Below the pieces are notes generated by a model. The model had not been told where the DNA came from. It ran no database searches and was given only the letters and a program-made list of their open reading frames with translations. 64,000 nt of DNA from assembly GCA_032988165.1 (NCBI GenBank), contig JANTQF010000150.1, positions 1 through 64,000 of the forward strand, in the 5' to 3' direction. Shown here one piece after another: positions 43,932-54,400 of this stretch. Every line of letters begins with the position of its first letter. The first letter of the stretch is position 1. The stretch is from Emmonsiellopsis sp. PD_33. Its lineage: Eukaryota > Ascomycota > Eurotiomycetes > Onygenales > Ajellomycetaceae. A program made the translations under genes and the position numbers.

Positions 43932-45693
43932 CTAGCAACCGAAATAGCGCTTCTCAATCCACCTCTGTTCTCCCTCATCCTCTATCCTCCCCACCACAAC
44001 TTTCACCTCAGGATACACTGCAGTCAGCCTCTGCAAGCCCCTCTTCCCAGCAGCAAAGGTAACAAACACAATCCGCCCTTCCTCAACCCCATGGTCAACG
44101 AGAATTCGGACAGCCATCAACGCCGCCCCGCCACTAGACATTTGCGGATCGAGGAGCATAACGGAGGCATGCGTCTCAATTCCCCGCGGAAGTTTTAGAT
44201 AATGGAGTTCCGGCTCACCGGTGCGGTAGTTAGTTTGGATAAGAACGCGGCCGGTTATGCAGTCTGGGATGGTCCGCTTTAGACCTGTTTCTAGACAGGA
44301 ACCGCCGCGGAGGATTGCAACGGCGGAGATGGTGCCGGTGGGGCGGAGGCCGTGGTAAGGAAGTTTCTGGGGCGTGGTTATTGTTACTTCCTTGTAGGGG
44401 ATCGTATCGAGGGCCCTGGTGTATGCGTTTAGTTTATAAAACGAGAAGGATAGGGGAGAAAGTATTATACCTTTCGATCATGATGCAAGCTAATCGATCG
44501 AAGTAAAAGACGAAATCGACCTGTTCGGTTAGAGGATTTTGCAGGATTGTGTTGATACCAATTAACTGGGGAGTCTGGTCCATTAGGAGCACATTATTAG
44601 ACAGTGGTTGCTCTTCCACATCCTTGCCTAGTTTTTGTAGTTCCAGATAATGGGCTTCGGACTTTTCTCGAAGAGTTCGCTGGATATGCTTGACCACCAT
44701 ATCTGTTTAACTAGAAATTAGCCTGAGGGGCTTTGAAAAGCGGTCTATTACAGACCACGCACCTATGGCGGTTTTATTTTCGATGCCTCGAGGTATTATG
44801 ATATCTTTATAGTTAGTTAGCGCCGGTTCCCTCAGACACGGTTAAGGGAATCTAAATAAATACCAGATATCTGTCTCTGGGGCTCCACAAACCGTTGATA
44901 CGACGGCTTTACGAACTTGAACCACTGCTTGATAACGCCTTCTATCGTCCTTCCTCTCTCGGTGACATCGCGCAGAACTAGTCGTGCCTCCGTTAGCTGG
45001 ATGATCTGACATGCTTTATAAGGGAGGTAGTCTTTCTTACTTCTCCTCCCGAGGCATACATCCATATCAGCCTCCACGAAGATCTAAAGAGTGTTAGCTA
45101 AATAACGGAGGAAGTCTCTACAAGATTTAATAACATGCCTTGACGTCCAACATTTCTACAATCCTTGGATCTGTAAAGGCTAGGATTCCTTCGAGAATTA
45201 CGACATGAGGAGAGTATAAAGAGGTTGTCTCCTTTTCCCGCTGGTGCTTCTCGAAGGAATATATAGGTATTTCTACCTTTCGGCTACATGACAGCTTGTA
45301 ATCAGCACCAAACAATGGACCACATACTAATTAAAAATAGGTATGGATTCCTACCCTTGCTTCAGAGCATGAAGCGTGTCAACGAGAACGTCGAAGTCGT
45401 AGGCATCCGGGGAGTCAAAATCGAACTCGTTGTTATGCGCTATGGCGTTTTGCTCAGGAGTGAGGGTTTTGTAAAAAGAGTCCTTCGGGGCATTAAATCA
45501 GTCATACATCCGCGATGAAAGACATATTCCATATCAAGGCTTGTACCATAACAAGAATAACCACCCACGGCAAGTTTAGGGAATTGATGATTTCCAAGGC
45601 GACAGACGTTTTGCCCGATCCCGAGCTTCCCGCAATGCCGATGATACTCATATCCGCCCATGGCGGGGAATATCTAGCTCTGTTCTCCGCCAT
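43932..45693 (-). CDS. URK1: uridine kinase with C-terminal UPRT-like domain
   Basis: Eight exons give 444 residues: 45693-45547, 45482-45355, 45283-45139, 45083-45041, 44977-44864, 44804-44763, 44702-44471 and 44415-43932. The enzyme phosphorylates uridine and cytidine in pyrimidine salvage. The P-loop GIAGSSGSGKTS is at residues 19-30. VVILVMDSFYKTL, NEFDFDSPDAYDFD and RILRDVTERGRTIEG are kinase signatures that only appear after splicing. The second half resembles uracil phosphoribosyltransferase (LRPTGTISAVAILRGGS, MLLDPQMSSGGAALMA, KRYFGC at the end), as in other fungal uridine kinases; whether it is catalytic is not clear. Intron 3 (45138-45084) has a GC donor. No GT choice keeps the frame. 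Two exons are only 42-43 nt. The gene is divergent from GID8. Confidence 0.92.
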
Positions 45694-46229
45694 GGTGGCT
45701 TTGGGTCGTTTGGGTCAGTGTCGCGTGCAGCCTACACTTGAAGCTTCCATATGCAACTGGTCAGGGAGGGGTATCTCGAACGAAGAACAAGCACAAAATG
45801 GAGAATCGAATCTCATCTGCTCATCGCAGGAGTTCAAAAACAGAATAGACAGGACGTGAATATATATACTCGATATATACCCCCGCTGTACATGCCACGA
45901 ACTGTCGTTCGAGCAAACAAGCAATCGAAATCCTCGTCCAATGCAACGTCACGATGGGCAGTTTGATATCACGTGCCGTGCCTGGCGCATGGCGGGGTCA
46001 CCTGACTCACTAGCGGCTCGGCACTCGCTTAGTCAGAGCGGAGCCTCACACTGCATTTTCTTCGCTTTTCACCCTCGACCTTTTCTCTTTTCTTTCTCTT
46101 CTCCTCTGCCCACACCAGATCACCCTCCCAGCAGCCTGTCACTCCCTCCATGGCTTGTGAGCTGAGGAGTCTGACTCGCATCGCAAGCCACTCTGTCTTC
46201 TGCTTCTGGTAGTCTGGAGCTCTAGCATC
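45694..46229. promoter_or_regulatory. divergent promoter, URK1 and GID8
   Basis: A 536-bp spacer with a CACGTG E-box at 45970-45975 and a pyrimidine-rich stretch (about 46055-46150) ahead of GID8, typical for fungal transcription starts. bHLH binding is inferred only from the motif. Confidence 0.4.
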
Positions 46230-47517
46230 ATGACGTCTGCCAACTTAGTATGTGGCATCCCCGTCTGCTTCAGCGTCCGTGGGAATACTGAACTTTCCAG
46301 ATGTCCCCCACCCCTTCCACTACCACGCCAACATGGCATCATTTCGAAAGGAAGGTCGAGGAGGTGAAGCCATCAAAGACGTGAGTTCATCTATCTTCCT
46401 TGTGTGTTTGCGCCGTTTGTTTGCCCATTTTTATGATGCGTTTACAAAATCAAGTTGGGAATCTCTCTGACAAAATCTTGAAGAGAATATGTTAACTTGT
46501 CCTTCTGACCTGCAAATTCATTTTTGATATCTTGCGTCGCCCTTGTTATGCCATGAGTATATGCTAATATATACGCTTGAAGTGATATCAACTTCCTTGT
46601 TATGGACTACCTCGTCACAAATGGCTATCCCTCTGCGGCGAAGAAATTCGCCATGGAAGCTAATATCCAACCCAAGGCAGACGTGGAGTCGATCCAAGAA
46701 AGGGTGGAGATTCGAAATGCTATTCACTCAGGAGATATCCAGTTGGCCATTGAGAAGATAAATGAGCTGAACCCACAGGTAAATACCCACTGTTCTTGAA
46801 TATGCCCTGTTTTCAATTTCCCCGCTTGCTATGATTATATCTGTTTCATGCACCACTCATATCACCTCTTCAGGTGTTGATGATAAACACTCATCTTCAG
46901 TCCTCAGTATGACCAGCAAATGCTATACCCTCTATATATACTATACTACGCTTTCATTGTTGCCAGTTTTCTAATTGGTTGCTAACGAATGATTGCAGAT
47001 TTTGGATGGCAATCCCGCTCTCCACTTCTCCCTCCTGCGGTTACAGTTGGTTGAGTTAATCAAGTTATGCACATCCGATCCAAATGGCGATATAACCCCT
47101 GCACTGGACTTTGCAACCTCGCACCTCGCACCACGCGCGCCCACTAACTCCAAATTCCTCGATGATCTCGAGCGGACGCTGTCCCTCCTTATCTTCCCTT
47201 CTGATAATCTCACCCCGTCCCTAGCTGCTCTCCTGGACCCAGAGCTACGAAAGACGATTGCAACCCATGTAAATGAGGCCATTCTTCAAAGCCAGGGCGC
47301 GCGTCGCGAAGCCCGACTCCGTAACCTCGTCAAGCTCCGGTCCTGGGCCGAACAGAAGGCGCGCGAGGCGAAGAAAGATATCCCTGAAAAGCTTGACATT
47401 GGCCTTGATCCAGACAAGGACAATAACGGCAGCAGTCAGAGCGGAAGCCGGAATGACAATCCAGATGATGCTATTATGCAAGAGCAGGACGAAGCGGATC
47501 CTATGAATATTTCATGA
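46230..47517 (+). CDS. GID8: GID8-like LisH/CTLH protein, GID/CTLH ubiquitin ligase subunit
   Basis: Four exons, 46230-46247, 46301-46380, 46583-46778 and 46999-47517, give 270 residues. Gid8 is a core scaffold of the GID (CTLH) E3 ligase that in yeast degrades gluconeogenic enzymes. The joined EVKPSKTDINFLVMDYLVTN covers the start of the LisH motif. CTLH follows (ADVESIQERVEIRNAIHSGD), and then the CRA region (LHFSLLRLQLVELI onward). The C-terminus is an acidic, Asn/Asp-rich tail of about 50 residues. The first coding exon is just 18 nt; the second begins with ATG directly at the acceptor, so translation could also start there. Introns 2 and 3 (202 and 220 bp) are long for this window. Confidence 0.9.
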
Positions 47518-48475
47518 ATCAACTCGACTGTACAAGTGACACTAACATGCAGATCCCCTTATCTGACGCCTAAGCGCGGCATCCTGGCCGTCAGGACTTG
47601 TACTTTTCACATTTGTCTTTTGTCAAATATCCGCGTCTTTTAGCGTGGCGTATGGCGTTTTCTCTTTACTACCTTTCTCTTTTTCATGTATTGAACGTGA
47701 TGATCTGGGCGGTGACACGGTGATAACCATTTGAAATCCTTATTCTTCTTCCACGGTAGGCTGATTGTTATTTTGCTACCACTTTCTTCCCGATTCCTAA
47801 TGGAAGGTTAATTGGGCTGGGTATTTTTCCACGAAACGCCATTGATGCCGTGATATTACGCTTTAAATGAGATAATTGTATATTTTTTCCTTCCAAACCA
47901 TTGCCTTCATTTATCTCTTGTATAACCAACCTTGACACGCTTGATCAAGACTTCTTTCTACCAACAAATCCTATTGATGGGATATATATATCTAGCTAGC
48001 CCTGCGTTACATAGAGAACTCCATCACAGCACATCGGAGAATTAACTCTACAATCATTTCCAAAATCAAATCACAGTTAACTTGCCAACCGACTGGTTCC
48101 TAATGGACGTAACATAGCTAAAATCGATCATAACAAGAACTGAGGAGAAAGAGATAGCCATTGCACATCAACTAAAGAAAAAAAAAAGAAACCAAATATC
48201 TACAAAGGGAAGGAAACACGTTTTTTCACAAAAGAAAATCAAAGGAGCGAGACTAATAAGACGCTTGTAAAAGGGAACGAGGCAAAATAGTAGTAGATTG
48301 GGATCTTGTAAGCCCATTGAACTCGAAGCCAGTCGAGAAGAGGACGGGGGGATCTGTGTAAACAATTATAGAGGGGGGGGGTCTACCAAATGCTCTAAAT
48401 GCTCTTTCGTCTCGAAAGATAGTAGGCATTCTTCATGCATTGACAACAGTAGCGGGAAGGATCGACTCTATACAA
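47518..48475. other. intergenic, convergent gene ends
   Basis: A 958-bp AT-rich stretch holding the GID8 and NADH dehydrogenase 3' regions, with a G-run of nine at 48373. No supported gene. Confidence 0.45.
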
Positions 48476-50803
48476 TTAGAAATTCATCATGTCTAGAAAA
48501 ATTGTGTCAGAGGAGTTAGCTTCAATCAATCCCGATAATTATGGGAGTGGGGCGGGCGGCTCTACAAAAGAGTTAAAAAAATTTAAACACATACCTCTCC
48601 CAAACAGCGCCCTCTTCGCCCAATCCATCGCCAACAAAATCCTCGTACGCAAACTCACGCTTTGCGCGAAGTAAATACTACGCCACAGATACACGGCCAA
48701 CAGCCCGCCTCCCCAACTCATACCGTTTATATCAAAGATCGCCGCGTTGCCGATATAGGCAAGGCTGCCGAGATGCTTGTACTGAAAGGCTCTGTAAACG
48801 GTCTCGTCGAGGTCACCATAGTCAATCTCGTTGGCTTTTAGGCCTGGTAGGGCTTGAGAGATCTTGTTGAACTTGCGGCCCAGGTATTTACCCTGTTGAT
48901 TGGCTCGCTGGGCGGTGGCGGGGAGGGAGGTCAGTTTGTTATCTATCTGGCCGAGGAGTTCGCGGAGTTCGTCGAAATCCAGCGTGCCGCTGCGGTCTTT
49001 GTCGTATTGTTCAAAGAGCTTGTCTAGGCGGCGGAGATGGTTGGAGGCTTGTGGGAAACGTCTTTTGACGCGCTGAGCGAGGTTGCGCCATTCGGCGAAG
49101 GTGAGGTGGATCTTTTCGGGATCTTTGCCCTTTTCCCAGGCGATGGTGCGGAGGAAGGTGACGAGGTGGTCGGCGACGTTGTTTTGGACAGTTGCGCAGT
49201 CACCGATTGCGTAGACGTCGCCGAGGGGCGCGCCGTTGACGCGGAGGTGGCTGTCCGTTTCAAGGGCATGGCGGTTCGTTTGGACGTCGAGCTTCGCGGC
49301 TATTTTTTTACAGAGCTTGTTTTGTGCTTTGGAATGACCATGTTAGCAATGGAAATGGTATGCGACTGCAGAAATTTCTACTCACACACGCCAGTAGACC
49401 ACAGGCAAAAACCCATGGGGATCTCTTTCACAACTGGCTTGCCGTCCTCTATTTGAGTGAACAGGATCTTGTCCTCACGAACCTCCTTAACGCGTGAGCT
49501 TGTGAGGACATCCACTTGGTCGTGCGCGAAACGTTGCTGTTAAAGTTAGCTGCGGGTTGCCTACTGCGAGGTTCAAGATACGGTGGGTAGACACACCTCA
49601 GCATACCGCGAAAGCGTTTCGTCATACGTGTTGAGAATATGGCTTCTGCTCTGAATGAGATGGACAGAAATTTCATTCCTCAGGATCTTGGGGAATGATC
49701 GGAGTAGATCTTCATTCAACATGTCAAACAGCTCAGCAGCAAACTCCACACCGGTGGGACCGCCGCCGCATACCACGAAGGAGAGCAGCCTCTTCCTCTC
49801 TGAATCAGTGGTTGTGGGTAAACATGCAAGCTCAAGGTTATGTAAAACCTTGCTCTTTATCTTCCGTGCGTCGTCTACGGATTTTAGGAAATTACAGTGC
49901 TCAAGCCCCTTGACCCCATGGGGATTGGTGGTCGAACCTAGGTCACCATCAGCAATCGCAGGGGGAAAAGACACATGAAGCATCAAACATACCCACACCA
50001 ATAACCAACTTATCATACGGCAAATAAAACCGCCGCTCAACTCCATTGTGATCGACTTGTGACACCTCAACCAGTTTCTCCGAAAGATCCACATCTACCG
50101 CCTCTGCTAGCAAAAAGTGGCCCCTCAATCGCTGCACAATTAACCTGACCGGCTCAACGAGCGACCTCAATCCCAGCGTCCCCACCGTCGCTGAAGGCAG
50201 CATAGGCGTGAACAGGAAATAATTCACCGGCGAAACCACCGTGACATGATAATCACCGGGATTAATGGTCTTCAACAACGCAATGTTACCCCATCCGGTT
50301 CCCAAAATCACCAACTTTGGTTTATCCTTTTGCGCAATCATTGCTTCGGAGTCATGGTCATCCACCAGCACATCTGCAATGGGGAGGTTCTTCGGTCCGC
50401 CTTTGCGCGGGTTCAATGCCAGTTCCGAAACAGGGATATCCTGGACGCTCAGGTCGTGGCGGTAGGTTGAGGCATCGTAGACGAAGAAGGCGGTTACGAG
50501 GAGGCCGCTGGTTAGGGCAAAAAAGCCGCAGTATGTGAATACATTGTATAGTATCCGAACTGTCCTGTTGCGTTGTTTAAGGGGCGGTTTGGTGGAGGCA
50601 TGGCGAAGGGTACATGGCGCTGAGCCGGAGATGCTCGGAATCCTTGACGAAGTCAGAGGCAATGGACATCGGCGCGGAGTATAGAAGGCCCTCGTGGAGA
50701 TTCCTGCGGCATGCTTTGGGGTATTAAACCGGGTTAAGCATGATTTAACAGCTTGCGAAGTAAGAGGGCGCAGTTGTTGCGTCCGCGCCTGGAAGGAAAG
50801 CAT
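48476..50803 (-). CDS. NDE1: external alternative NADH:ubiquinone oxidoreductase, EF-hand type
   Basis: Five exons, 50803-49993, 49937-49597, 49536-49386, 49326-48595 and 48492-48476, give 683 residues. This rotenone-insensitive type II enzyme oxidises cytosolic NADH at the outer face of the mitochondrial inner membrane without pumping protons. The first 70 residues are Arg/Ser-rich (targeting), followed by a membrane segment (about 83-108). Two Rossmann motifs are VILGTGWGN (near 165-173) and VCGGGPTGVEFAAEL (near 326-340). GAPLGDVYAIGDC and a canonical EF-hand loop DKDRSGTLDFDE (near 541-552) follow. The EF-hand points to the calcium-responsive NDE-1 type of Neurospora. The C-terminal membrane-binding part reads WGGGLLAVYLWRSIYF. 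The last coding exon is only 17 nt (ending MMNF). The first ATG is at 50803; an earlier in-frame codon (GTG, 50860) is not a start. Confidence 0.93.
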
Positions 50804-51442
50804 GGATGGTTGCGCCGTAAAGTGAAACGAGAGAAGACAATTGCAATTAAACAACAGCACTCTTCATGTCGAATCCATTGGCACAGGCTGTAGAGGCGAC
50901 AGACGGGTGACCGTGGGCAGAGCTGGGCAATTGAGGTTGTTGAATGTCGACGAGGCTGGTGATGGCAGAACGATGTCATAGGCTGGCTGCAAAGGGGGAA
51001 GATCAACACAGCTCACGTGACGCAGGTCCTGGTCTTCACCATAGGGCATGGGTAGTAGACTAATCAGCGGAAGAAACGGCACAAAAAGCATTAGATGAAG
51101 GACATCATACGAGCGATTATTAATAAGATATGTCATCCCATTGCGTCCTCTATAAGTATGCTGAAATATATGTCCATGTATGATAATAAATAACCAGATC
51201 CTCCCCGCCGTAATCGCTAGTACAAATGGCGTAAAATAATACACGCCCCTGAAATGAAAAAAAGTATACGGAGCGTCATCAGCACCTCCGTATTTAATGG
51301 CGGGGGGACCATGAGCAAACTCCCTGTTTCGCTTGGCCACCAACGTTTAGATAGTAATAATAATATAAGAATGTATGGCCTTCAAGTTCTAGGCTTGAAA
51401 TTCCCCTCCGGCCCCCAGTTCGGACGCCAATTCTGCAATTCG
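50804..51442. other. intergenic: NADH dehydrogenase promoter and SCC2 3' end
   Basis: A 639-bp spacer between two minus-strand genes. It carries the palindrome TCACGTGA at 51013-51020, about 210 bp upstream of the NADH dehydrogenase start. A 159-codon frame (51343-50864, minus) starts with TTG and lacks any domain. Confidence 0.45.
51013..51020. promoter_or_regulatory. TCACGTGA E-box upstream of NDE1
   Basis: A perfect 8-bp palindrome with a CACGTG core, placed about 210 bp upstream of the start codon. It would suit a bHLH factor. Binding is inferred from the motif only. Confidence 0.35.
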
Positions 51443-54400
51443 TCAATCGCTCATATCGTCGTCCAGATCCGTACTGACACGTTTCTTGCTCGATGGCCTG
51501 GCCCTCGCTTTAACCTTCTTCGGAGTCCCCCCTGCAGGAACTGAGCTCTTCCGCTTGGCTGGTTTGGAACTGCTTGCAGCTGCAAGGAGAGTGCTCATAT
51601 CGTCCCCATCGCCAGTAGTGTCATGGCTGTCCCGGTCTTCGTCTCCAGCTACCTTCAGTTCATCGTCAATAGATAGTAGCATTGCGAAGTCCCGACACAT
51701 AGTCATCATAGTCTCTGTGTTGTCAAGACAGTGCATGAGGTTATCCACGGCGTCGCAGAATCGGTCACCAGTAACGCCATGGACCTTGCTTGGTGCCCGG
51801 TTAAGCTCCTTGGCGTTGCCTTTCGCTTCCTTTTGTCGCGCGTGGAAGTTAATTCCGTAAAGCCGACGGAGATAAGATCGAGCTTCCCATAGCATCATCA
51901 GGGACCCAGCAGCGGTGGCTAGCTGTCTGAGAGTTTTGGGGTCGATAGATTCAGGGAGGGGAATCTGTGCAGCCCCTTCGATCGGTGGTGCAGCATCGCT
52001 TGTATCACCATTGGTTGGCTGGACGCTCGTTTTGAAGACACTGGTTTCGATCGCGTGGGCGACGACGGTACCTGTTGCCGCAACGATGCGCTCCATGCAA
52101 GCAATTGTAGGGAGGATTTCTGCGACTTGCCCGTACTCAAAGAAAGCCAGGTTTTGGCAAACAAAGCGAGATAATACCAAGTGCTCGGGTGGATCTCCAG
52201 TGCTGTCCAATTTCCGCAGTTCAAAATCGACCTTGGCGCAAAGATTGGTGAGGAATTTGCGTTGATATTTGCTGTTGCTGATTTTGACAATTTCGAAAAG
52301 GGGAGCGAGTTTTGAATTGTACGGACGGCTGTGCGCTCCGCTGGGATCCCCGATAACATCGCGCTGGTAGTAAAACGCATCTTGAACGGCTCTCATATAC
52401 TCCCGATCAAACATGGACTCGTGTTGCTCGTGGAGCATTTTGTGGGTTTCGAATGCAATTTTGCTGATTGTTGGATTTGTGGATGTTTCAAGAGATACCA
52501 ACACTCCAGCACATTCCTTGGGATGGATAAGTCCTTGACGATTGATGCTAGCGATCAGTTCGATAGCCGTTAAGGCATATGCATCTTGCTTTGAGAGTGC
52601 AGCATGAAGCATGTTTTGAAGGAAATGCTGAGCAATTAAGGCAGCTGCACCGTCGTTATCACTAGCCTTTAGTGAACCACCTAACCTCGAGGAACTCTCA
52701 GCGTCAGTCCCCATATCAGAGGTTTGTATCAACTTTTCAGCCTTCCCTTCGTGAACCGAAAAGAATTCCAAGAACGACCTCAACACTATGTTCTGCAAAT
52801 CCGGGTTGTCTTCCTTGAACACTGCGGACAAAGCTATCCTGGCTTGTTCCTGGCTGAATTGTGCTGGCCAAGTTTGACAAACAGACCCCAGACTTTCCAG
52901 AGCCATTATTCGTAGCTCAAGCGGATACTGTGGAAGAGCAAAGGGCGCGATGAAGTCGACCATTAGTCCCGAAACAGATGTAACTTTCGTTGAGGGGAAG
53001 GACTGCTTGAAATAATTCTGGTACTTTTCAAGATCACAATGTTTCCCAACGCATCCTGCAATTCTGATGTAACTTCTCACTCTCCCAAGAGCATCCGCTT
53101 TGGAAGGGTCATTGAAATCAAGGCCCTTCGCCTGGCTAATACCCTTCAACACTGATACTGTAAGTTTCACGAGCCGTTCCGTGTTCTGTAGAACTCCATC
53201 AACCGTCCAGAGACAAGCCATGACCTCGTTAAGCTCGGTCCTGGCTAGTTTCGAAACACTCTTGAAAAGATCATTCTGCACTTCCTTAAGTAGTGTGTTA
53301 TGAGCTGTGGAAAGATATGGTAAAACACAGCGGTATATAACAACCACAGATCGGAAGAGGAGAAGATCATCTGCCGTAACGAGATGACCAATATAAGGAT
53401 GCAGGGTTTCCAGCTGGTCAGGAGTAAAAAGTTTCGCATTCGCTTTCGCGAAGACAGTGATGGACTGAAGAAGCGCTTGAATGCTAGGCTTACTGGAGGA
53501 GCCCGCATGATCGATGACCTGCTCAAACATCACAGCTACGATCGCTTTGCACACTTTGAAATTTGCCGCAGCTGTTTTTGACTCTTCGGAGAGTATAGAT
53601 CTGAGGAACTTTTCAAACGTGAGAACGATGTTATCGCTATGCTCGACAGAGCCAACAATAAGATCAACCAGTTCGCCGAGAGAAACCTTGGTATGTGGTG
53701 AATCTTGCATAGTGCTGATCGATTGATGGAACGGTCCCAGCCATATCTCTTCCAATACTTGACGCGCTTGCCCAGCAACACCGGTTTCAAAATCAGTGAT
53801 TCGTTGCAGCAAATTGTCAGCGATGGCTATTTTCAAATCTTTGCGGGATGTCTGGAGGTAGATATCCTTCAGGGAGCCGATACATCGTTTTCGAACGCCG
53901 ACGGTTGGGTCCGAAGAGCAGGCTAAAATAGTACGGCAACCTTCCTCTTCAAGCGCCGGCTTCAGAGTCATGCATTTGGCGATGAGGGAGAGCGCAGAAT
54001 CACGGACCATGGGGGAAGAATCGCTGGCGCATCTCATAATCAACGCCATGACAGATTCGTCTCGATCAAGCAAGTTCGGGTCTCTTTCCAGCATTTGAAT
54101 CACACTTTTCAAGCTTCGACTCCGTACTTTGGCCTGATCGCTGGTAATCGAGTTCAATAAAACCTTTAATATAGTGTCGAAGGCTTTACAAAAGCCAGTA
54201 TTAAGGACGGTCAAAAGATACGCGAATCGTGCGTGGTTGGTGGCGATGTGATCATACTCGCTATACCCAAAATTAGTTTTGAATTATGTCAGAACTAGGG
54301 ATTGATGGCACTTACGTGTTGGACTCTAGCCACCGCGGGTCAGAAAGCATGTTACGCAAAGTTTTGGCGAGATCGTCAACCGACTCATCATCAGCAGAGT

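Noticed and set aside
50864..51343. 159-codon minus frame between NADH dehydrogenase and SCC2
   Set aside because: Starts with TTG, has no domain, covers the promoter region, and no splice partners were found.
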